Positions 1-5,603 of a stretch of DNA of 7,539 nucleotides are shown piece after piece (position 1 is the first letter of the stretch; every line of letters starts with the position of its first letter). The translations under genes and the position numbers were made by a program. Origin of the DNA: Dictyoglomaceae bacterium (GTDB taxonomy: Bacteria; Dictyoglomota; Dictyoglomia; Dictyoglomales; Dictyoglomaceae); NCBI GenBank assembly GCA_028276205.1, contig JAPYWU010000066.1, forward strand, positions 1-7,539. Reading direction: 5' to 3'. The notes beneath the pieces were generated by a model, which saw only the letters and a list, made by a program, of their open reading frames with translations, did no database searches and had not been told where the DNA came from.

Positions 1-310
1 CAGTAGGTAAAAATAATTGGGCATCTACGTTTTGAAAAAGAAGTACTACTGATTTTCTAAATTTATAGTTAAATTCTGGATCCTCAAAACGATCTTTATT
101 TATCTCTTCTCCACAAAAATAAAATTTACCTTCCTGAGGAAATAAAAGGGCATCCAAAACCTTCAAAAGGGTGGTCTTCCCAGCCCCATTAGGTCCTAAA
201 ATTGCTACTTTTTCCTGTTTTTTTATTTCTAAACTTATAGAATTCAAGGATTTTTTATCTTTTAAATAATAATAACTTACATTTTCTAATTTAAAAATTG
301 ATCCATCCAT
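1..310 (-). CDS. cbiO: Energy-coupling factor (ECF) transporter ATP-binding protein CbiO/NikO, partial (N-terminal 103 codons)
   Basis: This is the ATPase that powers the nickel/cobalt ECF transporter from the cytoplasmic face of the membrane. The ATG at 308-310 opens a frame that runs off the left edge of the window, so only the N-terminal part is present. Visible features are the aromatic A-loop region (VSYYY, residues 11-15), a clean Walker A (GPNGAGKTT, residues 39-47) and the Q-loop, where Gln93 sits in FQNVDAQLF, a form typical of CbiO/EcfA proteins. The signature motif, Walker B and switch His would lie outside the window. The start overlaps the 3' end of cbiQ by 25 bp and has an AGGGG ribosome binding site about 8 bases upstream, inside cbiQ, so it is probably translationally coupled. 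The neighbours cbiQ, cbiM and nikR point to nickel as the substrate. The family call is secure; metal specificity is inferred from context. Confidence 0.93.
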   Translation of the reverse strand, partial: MDGSIFKLENVSYYYLKDKKSLNSISLEIKKQEKVAILGPNGAGKTTLLKVLDALLFPQEGKFYFCGEEINKDRFEDPEFNYKFRKSVVLLFQNVDAQLFLPT

Positions 311-1080
311 AACAAAACCCCTAAAAATAAAATCAATATACTCACAAAAATATAATCCTCCTTTTTTAATCTATTATTCATAGGGACTTTAAATTTTTTA
401 CTTATACCCCTTGAGATCATTCCTTGAGAAACTTCTTTCATAAGCTCTTGAGATTTTAAAAATAAAAGAGACATACTACTACCAATCCAAGCATATTCTC
501 TTTTTAATTTATAATTTATCGTTCTACTTTTCTTGGCTAAAAACATCTCCAAAGCTAATGTAATCAATAAAAAGATATAACGATAAGTTATGGTAATAAT
601 ATATATTATAAGCGATGGTACAAAAAGACTTCTTAAACCTTTTATAATCTCAACCCAAGAATTAGTATATAGTAAGAATTGTATCAGAGAAATAGATGCT
701 AATACTCTCAGAAAGAACCTTAAAGCTACTACTAATCCTTCTTTATAGAAACCAAAAGAAAAAGTTATAGGGTTAAAGAAAATATATGGAAGAATAATTA
801 TAAAAGAAAATAATAATCCAAAGGATAGCACTCTTTTATAAAAATTCCTTAGGTCCATACGTATTAAAAGTAGTAAGATTAATATCAAAATATTAAAGAA
901 TAAAAGCACATATAGACTTTTAAAAAGTGTCAAAAATATGATGGATACCATAACAGAAAAGAATCTTGCTCTCTCTGAAATTTTTTTACAAAAATAAGGA
1001 CACTCTAACTTTTTAAAAGTTAGAGTGTCCTCTAAGATTTTGCTTAATTCTAAGATAGTTTTATCAATAAAATTACTCAT
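286..1080 (-). CDS. cbiQ: ECF transporter transmembrane (T) component CbiQ/NikQ
   Basis: This 264-residue integral membrane protein has the normal size for CbiQ. As the T component it couples ATP hydrolysis by CbiO to movement of the metal-binding subunit CbiM. Hydrophobic segments lie roughly at residues 40-75, 85-103, 115-137, 150-178 and 243-262. The family has two Ala-Arg-Gly-like motifs in the coupling helices that dock onto the ATPases. Here they read Ser-Arg-Thr (185-187) and Ser-Arg-Gly (223-225), so the first is degenerate. The start ATG overlaps the stop of the upstream PDGLE gene in an ATGA arrangement (1077-1080), and cbiO starts inside its 3' end. A perfect 17-bp inverted repeat lies within codons 17-28 and could form a strong hairpin in the mRNA. 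Family assignment rests on topology, the basic coupling-helix motifs and gene order. Confidence 0.9.
   Translation of the reverse strand: MSNFIDKTILELSKILEDTLTFKKLECPYFCKKISERARFFSVMVSIIFLTLFKSLYVLLFFNILILILLLLIRMDLRNFYKRVLSFGLLFSFIIILPYIFFNPITFSFGFYKEGLVVALRFFLRVLASISLIQFLLYTNSWVEIIKGLRSLFVPSLIIYIITITYRYIFLLITLALEMFLAKKSRTINYKLKREYAWIGSSMSLLFLKSQELMKEVSQGMISRGISKKFKVPMNNRLKKEDYIFVSILILFLGVLLWMDQFLN
997..1031. repeat. Perfect 17-bp inverted repeat inside the 5' part of cbiQ
   Basis: The arms are AGGACACTCTAACTTTT (997-1013) and its exact reverse complement (1015-1031), separated by a single T at 1014. In the cbiQ mRNA (minus strand) this would fold into a long hairpin covering nucleotides 50-84 of the coding sequence. 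It is followed immediately by TTATTTTT, so it resembles an intrinsic terminator or a processing site inside the gene. The repeat is read through in frame and encodes ordinary residues of the CbiQ N-terminus. The symmetry is seen directly; a role in attenuation is inference. Confidence 0.85.
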
Positions 1081-1415
1081 CTATTTTTTGTTTTTCTATC
1101 AACTAGGATTATAAGATAAGTTATACCAATTACAATAGTAACGCCTAATAACCCAGTAATTACATATCCTAAGATCTCATAAAAAAGACCCTTTTCACTC
1201 CAATTCTTAAGATTATAATCTGGAAAGATAGGATTCCAAAAAGAAGAAAGTCTTTCAAGCCCCTTTGGAACATACCCAATCATCTCCTTAAGTTCATCGG
1301 GCCCCCACTCTCCCCAAGCAGATCCAGCTTTAAAAAAATAAGGCAATAAAATACCTAAAGGAGAAAGCATAACAAGTACTAAAATGCCAATAAACAGCTT
1401 CTTTGTTTTACTCAT
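1077..1415 (-). CDS. PDGLE-domain small membrane protein, CbiN-like accessory subunit of the Ni/Co ECF transporter
   Basis: This 112-residue protein has two predicted membrane helices (about residues 7-28 and 82-104). The extracytoplasmic segment between them contains the diagnostic PDGLE-type sequence, here VPKGLERL (49-56), preceded by AWGEWGPDELKEM and followed by a Trp/Pro-rich stretch. PDGLE proteins take the place of CbiN/NikN in many group I nickel and cobalt ECF transporters, where the small subunit helps CbiM load metal. Its position directly after cbiM and before cbiQ fits that role. The start ATG (1413-1415) has a strong AAGGAGG ribosome binding site and overlaps the end of cbiM by 8 bp. 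The stop overlaps the cbiQ start. The domain is often fused to the C-terminus of CbiM; here it is a separate gene. The metal is not determined by this protein alone. Confidence 0.87.
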   Translation of the reverse strand: MSKTKKLFIGILVLVMLSPLGILLPYFFKAGSAWGEWGPDELKEMIGYVPKGLERLSSFWNPIFPDYNLKNWSEKGLFYEILGYVITGLLGVTIVIGITYLIILVDRKTKNR

Positions 1416-2088
1416 GATAACTTTCCTCCTTTAAAATTCCTGTCTTTACAAGATAATATAGTACTAAAACAGTAACTACAGCTTCTATTATTCCAAACAA
1501 TAATAAATGCTCTATCATCATAGCAGGGATCGTAACTTTTAGAGGATAAGGACAGTATAAAGGTAATCCTTGGGAATCCTTAGCTATAATTGGTTGAAAC
1601 CCAAGTTCTAAAGCTGTTAACAATGCAGCCACATTTAGACCTATATAAGCTCCTACTCCTGCACCTATAAGAGATCTTTTAGAAGATATAGGACTTTTAC
1701 CTCTTATTAACCTATAAATATAGTATCCAACAAAAGGCATAGCAAAAGCCATATTGAAACAATTGGCTCCAATTGCTGTAATACCACCATCTCCAAAGAT
1801 CAATGCTTGTATAATAAGTACAATAGAAGTAAGTATAAGAGCTGTCCAAGGCCCAAAAAGTATAGAAAGGAGCACACTTCCTACAGCATGTCCTGTGGTA
1901 CCACCAGGAATAGGAATATTAAACATCATTATTACAAAAGAAAACGCTGATCCAATAGCAATTAAGGGGATAGTCTCTTCTTTTACTTTTTTCTTCATAG
2001 AAGAATAGGCTTTTGCCCATAAAGGTACCATTACAGCAAACATACTTCCATATGTTTGAGGTCCCAAATATCCATCAGGAATATGCAT
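1408..2088 (-). CDS. cbiM: ECF transporter substrate-capture (S) component CbiM/NikM
   Basis: This 226-residue polytopic membrane protein binds the metal ion and passes it across the membrane. The start is set at ATG 2086-2088, giving MHIPDGYLG. In the NikM structure nickel is held by nitrogens from Met1, His2 and His67, so a free MH N-terminus is required. With this start the conserved His of GGTTGH falls exactly at residue 67. A GTG 12 bases upstream (2098-2100) would add four residues, but it lies inside the Shine-Dalgarno GGAGGTGAT and would bury the ligand. Other family landmarks are Asn57 (FNIP), GPW (79-81) and the QALIFGDGG...GAN segment (94-109). The gene lies 61 bp after nikR with a NikR-operator-like dyad in front, and overlaps the PDGLE gene by 8 bp. 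NikR linkage favours nickel over cobalt, so NikM would be an equally good name. Confidence 0.93.
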   Translation of the reverse strand: MHIPDGYLGPQTYGSMFAVMVPLWAKAYSSMKKKVKEETIPLIAIGSAFSFVIMMFNIPIPGGTTGHAVGSVLLSILFGPWTALILTSIVLIIQALIFGDGGITAIGANCFNMAFAMPFVGYYIYRLIRGKSPISSKRSLIGAGVGAYIGLNVAALLTALELGFQPIIAKDSQGLPLYCPYPLKVTIPAMMIEHLLLFGIIEAVVTVLVLYYLVKTGILKEESYHE

Positions 2089-2095
2089 CTTTTTA

Positions 2096-2104
2096 ATCAC
2101 CTCC
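2096..2104 (-). promoter_or_regulatory. Shine-Dalgarno site that decides the cbiM start
   Basis: On the minus strand this reads GGAGGTGAT, a near-perfect match to the 16S anti-Shine-Dalgarno. It stands 7 bases before the ATG at 2088. The in-frame GTG at 2098-2100 is part of this site and so is not the initiation codon. The proximal half of the NikR-like dyad abuts it. Confidence 0.85.
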
Positions 2105-2132
2105 GTAACATTAATTTTTAAAAAAATGTTAC
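2105..2132. promoter_or_regulatory. Candidate NikR operator (GTAACA-N16-TGTTAC)
   Basis: This is a perfect dyad in the nikR-cbiM gap with half-sites GTAACA (2105-2110) and TGTTAC (2127-2132). It extends to GTAACATT/AATGTTAC when the inner bases are counted. The 6-16-6 spacing equals that of the E. coli NikR operator GTATGA-N16-TCATAC, and the half-site shares the GTAAC/GTTAC element reported for Geobacter NikR sites. It lies just upstream of the cbiM ribosome binding site, where a bound repressor would block initiation or elongation into the transporter genes. The dyad is seen directly; assignment to NikR is inferred from the adjacent gene and the spacing. Confidence 0.65.
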
Positions 2133-2143
2133 CATAAAAACAA
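2115..2143 (-). promoter_or_regulatory. Possible weak promoter for cbiM overlapping the NikR-like dyad
   Basis: On the minus strand TTGTTT (2138-2143) and TAAAAA (2115-2120) are spaced 17 bp apart. They match the -35 and -10 consensus at only 3/6 and 4/6 positions. The dyad at 2105-2132 would cover the -10 and most of the spacer, as expected for repression. In such AT-rich DNA similar matches arise by chance, so this is a suggestion. Confidence 0.3.
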
Positions 2144-2149
2144 AAAAAA

Positions 2150-2551
2150 TTAAATAATATCAGTTATTGATATATTGGTGTGTCTTACCCACTTTAATGA
2201 AGAGAGCTCATCATAAAGTTTTTTAATTTTCTCTACTTTCCCCCTTACTAATATCACTTCCAAACAATTTTTTTCATCAAAATGCACATGTAACGTAGAG
2301 ATAATTACATCATGATAATGATGCTGAATATCAGTAAGCTTGTCTGCCAAACCATAAACATCGTGTTCATACACTAAGCTGATACTTCCTACTACCTTCT
2401 CTTTTTTTATATTCCATTTTTCTCTGACTATATAATCCCTTATAATGTCCCTTATTGCTTCTGACCTACTATTGTAGCCTTTTTCTTCAATAATCTTATC
2501 AAAGACTTCTAATAAATCCTTCTCTATAGAAACCCCAAAACGTTTTATCAT
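2150..2551 (-). CDS. nikR: Nickel-responsive transcriptional regulator NikR
   Basis: This is a cytoplasmic ribbon-helix-helix repressor that binds DNA when loaded with Ni(II) and shuts off nickel uptake. Its 133 residues match the usual length. The N-terminal RHH domain covers about residues 1-45, with the beta strand KRFGVSIE and the helix segment NSRSEAIRDIIRDY. The C-terminal ACT-like metal domain carries the four square-planar nickel ligands His77, His88, His90 and Cys96, in QHHYHD and TLHVHFDEKNC. These align with His76, His87, His89 and Cys95 of E. coli NikR at a constant offset of one. The gene is first in the nickel transporter operon and divergent from larE. A dyad with NikR-like spacing lies just downstream, before cbiM. 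No comparable dyad was found upstream of nikR itself, so autoregulation is not supported by the sequence. Confidence 0.96.
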   Translation of the reverse strand: MIKRFGVSIEKDLLEVFDKIIEEKGYNSRSEAIRDIIRDYIVREKWNIKKEKVVGSISLVYEHDVYGLADKLTDIQHHYHDVIISTLHVHFDEKNCLEVILVRGKVEKIKKLYDELSSLKWVRHTNISITDII

Positions 2552-2633
2552 ACTCTTTCTTTTCCCAAAATATTTTTTAAAATTATATCATATTTAATTA
2601 TACTATTAATAAAAAATATTAGGAGGATAATCT
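2552..2633. promoter_or_regulatory. Divergent nikR/larE promoter region
   Basis: This 82-bp very AT-rich gap separates the starts of nikR (minus) and larE (plus), so it must hold promoters for both directions. TATAAT occurs twice on the minus strand (2582-2587 and 2597-2602), and TATACT on the plus strand (2599-2604) with TTTAAA 17 bp before it. None has a good -35. larE has a clear AGGAGG ribosome binding site (2621-2626); nikR has only a weak purine stretch. No copy of the GTAACA/TGTTAC dyad is present here. Confidence 0.45.
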
Positions 2634-3449
2634 ATGGAAGAAAAATTAGAAAGATTAAAGTCTTTGCTTAAAGAATTAGGTAAAGTTACTGTAGCTTATT
2701 CTGGCGGGGTAGATAGTACATTTCTTTTAAAGGTATCAAAAGAGGTATTAAAAGATAATGTATTAGCAGTAACCTTAGTTTCACCTTTATTTCCTAAAAA
2801 GGAGATAGAAGAAGCAAAAAAAATGGCAGAAACTTTAGGAGTTAAACACATAATTGTAGAAGATGACAGTATTCTCCAAAACCCAGAGTTCATAAATAAC
2901 CCCCCAGAAAGATGTTACATATGTAAAAAAATAAATTTCAAAAAAATATTAGAAATATCCAAAGAAAACAACATAGAGTATGTAATTGAAGGAAGTAACG
3001 CAGATGATCTTAAGGATTACAGACCCGGCAGATTGGCTATAAAAGAGTTAGGAATTAGAAGCCCTCTCTTAGAGATAGGGTTAACAAAAAGTGAAATAAA
3101 AAAACTTTCCCAAATGTTTGGCTTACCAACCTATGATAAACCATCTCTTGCATGTCTTGCTACCCGAATACCATATGGAGAGAAAATAGAAAAAGAAAGA
3201 CTCAAAAGGATTGAATTATCAGAAGAATTTATAAGAAGTTTAGGAATCAGACAAGTAAGAGTAAGAGATCATAACAATATAGCAAGAATAGAAATTGAAG
3301 ATAAAGACTTTTATTTAATAATAAGTTTAAAGGATAAAATTATAAAAGAATTAAAAAGACTTGGTTATAAATATATTACTTTAGACTTAGAAGGATATAG
3401 GACAGGTAGTATGAATATAGAAATAATAAAAAGAGAGGGAGAGAAATAG
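2634..3449 (+). CDS. larE: ATP-dependent sacrificial sulfur transferase LarE, probable [4Fe-4S] type
   Basis: LarE adenylates and then thiolates the carboxyl groups of P2CMN during synthesis of the nickel-pincer nucleotide cofactor used by lactate racemase (LarA) and its relatives. The 271 residues match the family length. The N-terminal PP-loop ATP pyrophosphatase motif is SGGVDST (23-29). KPSLACLATRIPYG (169-182) holds Cys174, which corresponds to the sacrificial Cys176 of Lactobacillus plantarum LarE. Two more cysteines, Cys94 and Cys97 in PERCYICKK, give the three-cysteine set reported for Thermotoga maritima LarE. In that protein a [4Fe-4S] cluster lets the enzyme act catalytically instead of consuming its own cysteine. 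The gene is divergent from nikR and the nickel importer. LarB, LarC and LarA are not in the window. The start is supported by AGGAGG 7 bases upstream. Confidence 0.93.
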   Translation: MEEKLERLKSLLKELGKVTVAYSGGVDSTFLLKVSKEVLKDNVLAVTLVSPLFPKKEIEEAKKMAETLGVKHIIVEDDSILQNPEFINNPPERCYICKKINFKKILEISKENNIEYVIEGSNADDLKDYRPGRLAIKELGIRSPLLEIGLTKSEIKKLSQMFGLPTYDKPSLACLATRIPYGEKIEKERLKRIELSEEFIRSLGIRQVRVRDHNNIARIEIEDKDFYLIISLKDKIIKELKRLGYKYITLDLEGYRTGSMNIEIIKREGEK

Positions 3450-3465
3450 AGCTCTCCCTCTCTTT
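3430..3465. terminator. Bidirectional terminator between larE and the flavoprotein gene
   Basis: A 14-bp perfect stem (3430-3443 with 3452-3465), G/A-rich on one arm and C/T-rich on the other, encloses an 8-base loop. The loop contains the larE stop codon (TAG, 3447-3449), and the right arm reaches the stop codon of the convergent flavoprotein gene (3464-3466). On the minus strand the stem is followed by TTTTTATTATTT, a good U-tract. On the plus strand the tail (TTTATAG) is weaker. It probably serves both convergent genes. Confidence 0.8.
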
Positions 3466-4642
3466 ATAGTACTCCTATTTCTTTATGCTTGTTATAAATC
3501 TTTTCAGCAAGTTCATCAAGTAATTTAAGATCTTCTAATTTAGGAAGTCCTTTCACTAAAACCGGATCTATTAATTCTACACTAAGGTTATTTAAGTTAC
3601 TCTTTATAATATCAAGAGTCCTACCACCCCATCCGTAAGAACCAATTACAGTAGCAAACCTTGCCTTTGGCTTTAAAATATTAGCAAGATAGGTTACATA
3701 TAATACCTTAGGATGAGGTCCAGCAAGCACTGTAGGTGTACCTATAACTAAAGTAGAAGCATCCACTAAAGACATAGCAATCTTTCCAATATCTGCAACA
3801 GAAAGGTCAAAAAGCTGTACTTTTATTCCCTTTTCTATTAATCTATCTACAAAATAATCAACCATTATCTTTGTACTATCATGCATAGAAATATATGGAA
3901 CTACAACCAAATTCTTTGGGTTATCACTTATCCAATCTTTATAAGCATCTATTATAAAGGATGGGTTTTTATAAACCGGACCATGACTTGGAGCTATAAT
4001 ATCTATATCAAGATCTTTAATCTTTTCTAAATTTTTCTGAATTATACTTCTAAAAGGCATCATGATCTCTGCATAATACCTTTTTGCAGCCTCAAATACT
4101 AAACTTTCATCCTCTACAAAAAGTTCTGATGTAGCTAAATGAGAGCCAAAAAGATCACATGTAAAAAGAATTTTATCTTCTAAGAGGTAGGATACAAAAG
4201 TTTCAGGCCAATGAACCCAAGGAGCATAAATAAATTTTAACGTCTTATTTCCTAAGGATAATGTTTCTCCATCATTTACAGTGATAAATCTATCTTCAGG
4301 TATATGTAAATGACTCATGAGAAGCTCTTTACCTTTTGGATTTGTTACTACTTTTGCTGATGGGTATTTTTCCAATACAAAAGGTATACTTCCAGAATGA
4401 TCTTGTTCAGCATGATGAGATATAACATAATCTATATTATTAACATCTTTTAAATATTCAAAAAGGATACCTTTTTTTGATGGATCCACAGTATCAATTA
4501 ATGCTACTTTCTCGCTACCTAAAACTAAATATGCATTATAACTTGTACCATCTGGTAAAGGAATTAAGGCATCAAATAAAGTTCTATTCCAATCCTGAGC
4601 TCCTACATAATATACCCCTTTCTTTATTTCCCTCTTATTCAT
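3464..4642 (-). CDS. A-type flavoprotein (flavodiiron protein, FprA family)
   Basis: Flavodiiron proteins are soluble enzymes that reduce O2 to water and/or NO to N2O, protecting anaerobes; electrons usually come from rubredoxin. The 392 residues fit the two-domain class A form. The N-terminal metallo-beta-lactamase-like domain (about 1-245) has a complete diiron ligand set: HAEQDH (His77, Glu79, Asp81, His82), His144 in WVHWPET, Asp163 in TCDLFGSH and His220 in SHGPVY. The C-terminal flavodoxin-like domain (about 246-392) has an FMN phosphate loop at PYISMHDSTKIM and the conserved GSYGWGG segment (334-340). The start is set by a GGGAGG ribosome binding site 8 bases upstream, and the gene has its own promoter. 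No rubredoxin or flavin reductase is adjacent, so the electron donor is unknown. Preference for O2 or NO cannot be read from the sequence. Confidence 0.93.
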   Translation of the reverse strand: MNKREIKKGVYYVGAQDWNRTLFDALIPLPDGTSYNAYLVLGSEKVALIDTVDPSKKGILFEYLKDVNNIDYVISHHAEQDHSGSIPFVLEKYPSAKVVTNPKGKELLMSHLHIPEDRFITVNDGETLSLGNKTLKFIYAPWVHWPETFVSYLLEDKILFTCDLFGSHLATSELFVEDESLVFEAAKRYYAEIMMPFRSIIQKNLEKIKDLDIDIIAPSHGPVYKNPSFIIDAYKDWISDNPKNLVVVPYISMHDSTKIMVDYFVDRLIEKGIKVQLFDLSVADIGKIAMSLVDASTLVIGTPTVLAGPHPKVLYVTYLANILKPKARFATVIGSYGWGGRTLDIIKSNLNNLSVELIDPVLVKGLPKLEDLKLLDELAEKIYNKHKEIGVL

Positions 4643-4691
4643 CTATATACCTCCCTTATTCCTATCATTTTAGTATAGATTTCTTGGAATG

Positions 4692-4720
4692 ATTATAACT
4701 CAATTTAAACAAAAATGCAA
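4692..4720 (-). promoter_or_regulatory. Promoter of the flavodiiron protein gene
   Basis: On the minus strand a perfect -10 TATAAT (4692-4697) is preceded at 17 bp by TTGCAT (4715-4720), which keeps the TTG of the -35 consensus. Transcription would begin near 4685, giving a leader of about 40 bases before the ribosome binding site and ATG. It is the only well-spaced promoter with a perfect -10 that I found in this gap. Confidence 0.6.
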
Positions 4721-4742
4721 AAATTTTTCAATACAATGGGTA

Positions 4743-4765
4743 ACTCTTTATGATTTAAAAAGAGT
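4743..4765. repeat. Inverted repeat upstream of the flavodiiron promoter
   Basis: ACTCTTT (4743-4749) and AAAGAGT (4759-4765) form a 7-bp dyad with a 9-base spacer, about 22 bp upstream of the -35. It could be an activator or repressor site for the flavodiiron gene. The rest of the gap from 4643 to 4801 holds only the promoter, the leader and AT-rich DNA. Function is not established. Confidence 0.35.
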
Positions 4766-4801
4766 GAAAAATTAATATATTTATCTCAAAATAAATTTAA
4801 A

Positions 4802-4837
4802 CATAAAGGAGGAGACCCTAAAGTCTCCTCCTTTATG
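4802..4837 (-). terminator. Intrinsic terminator of the TRAP-SDR operon
   Basis: A 15-bp perfect stem (4802-4816 with 4823-4837) has a 6-base loop and a core of GGAGGAGAC/GTCTCCTCC. On the minus strand it overlaps the final stop codon of the dehydrogenase frame (4833-4835) and is followed by a T-rich run (GTTTAAATTTATTTT). It closes the operon ahead of the separately promoted flavodiiron gene. Confidence 0.78.
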
Positions 4838-5591
4838 CAGTAAAACCGCCATCAATGGAAATCACACTACCAGTCATATATCCAGCCTCATCACAAGCAG
4901 CAAAAAGTATAGCAAAAGCAATCTCTTCTTCTTTACCAAGTCTCCCTATAGGTCTTCTTTCAGACATTTGTTTAAGAACCTCATCCGCATTTGGTAATTT
5001 TTTCAATCTCTCAGCAAGTCCCTGAGTAAAAGTAGTTCCGGGACATACTGCATTTACCCTAATATTATCTCTTGCATAATCAATGGCAAGTGATTTTGTA
5101 AGAGCAAGAATTGCACCTTTAGAAACACTGTAAGCACACCTTTCTGGAATTGCTCTTATAGCAACCTCTGAAGAAACATTTACAATAACTCCTCCACCCT
5201 GCTTCTACATCTCCATCACAGCATATTTGGATAAGAAAAATGGACCTTTAACATTTACAAGCATGGTCTTATCAAAATCCTCTTCAGAAGTATCTTCCAC
5301 CTTTCCATAAACTACTATTCCAGCATTATTAACTAAAATATCAATTTTTCCAAATGCATTAACTACCTCTTTAATAATCCTTTCAGCATCCTTTGGCGAT
5401 GATACATCCCCTAAAATAAAAATAGCTTCTCCTCCTTGATCTTTAATAATCTTTACTGTTTCCTTTCCCCTATCCTCAGATATATCATTAACTGCTACTT
5501 TTGCTCCTCTTTCAGCAAACATAATGGCAGTCTTTCTTCCAATTCCTGAACCTGCTCCTGTAATAAGAACAACCTTATCTTTAAAATTCAT
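4833..5591 (-). pseudogene. Short-chain dehydrogenase/reductase (SDR), interrupted by an in-frame TAG at codon 129
   Basis: Ignoring one TAG (5205-5207), the frame is open for 252 codons, the normal size of a classical NAD(P)-dependent SDR. Before the stop are the nucleotide-binding TGAGSGIG (11-18), Asp36 at the end of beta-2 (favouring NAD), Asp62, NNAG (88-91) and active-site Asn113. After it come Ser141 (NVSS), Tyr154 and Lys158 (AYSVSKG), and the C-terminal PGTTFTQGL and GSVISIDGGF segments. The stop falls in the loop between the Asn helix and the Ser strand, where relatives usually have Lys or Gln (MEMxKQGGG). The tail resembles sugar-acid dehydrogenases and the DHRS6 type, so a 2-keto-3-deoxy-acid or related substrate is possible. 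It follows dctM by 12 bp with an AGGAGGG ribosome binding site. The 128-residue N-terminal product alone would lack Ser, Tyr and Lys. A sequencing error, recent nonsense mutation or suppression are all possible. Confidence 0.85.
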
Positions 5592-5603
5592 AATATATCC
5601 CTC

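Noticed and set aside
1754..2008. Plus-strand frame of 84 codons opposite cbiM
   Set aside because: It is an antisense shadow of a conserved membrane protein gene, with no ribosome binding site or homology signal.
2089..2149. Cobalamin or NiCo riboswitch ahead of cbiM
   Set aside because: The gap is only 61 bases, too short for a cobalamin riboswitch, and lacks the paired G-rich helices of a NiCo riboswitch. The dyad there is better read as a protein operator.
2157..2173. Small hairpin ATATCA/TGATAT at the end of nikR followed by a T-rich stretch, as a nikR terminator
   Set aside because: The stem is only 6 bp and almost all A-T, so it would be too weak to terminate, especially in a thermophile.
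2696..2893. Minus-strand frame of 65 codons opposite larE
   Set aside because: It is an antisense shadow of the PP-loop region of larE.
4477..4692. Plus-strand frame of 71 codons opposite the start of the flavodiiron gene
   Set aside because: It runs antisense over the coding start and promoter of a clear gene and has no domain.
5180..5210. Internal translation restart giving a separate C-terminal SDR protein
   Set aside because: A GGAGG-like sequence follows the amber codon, but the nearest in-frame codons are ATT and the nearby ATG is out of frame. The product would also lack the cofactor-binding half.
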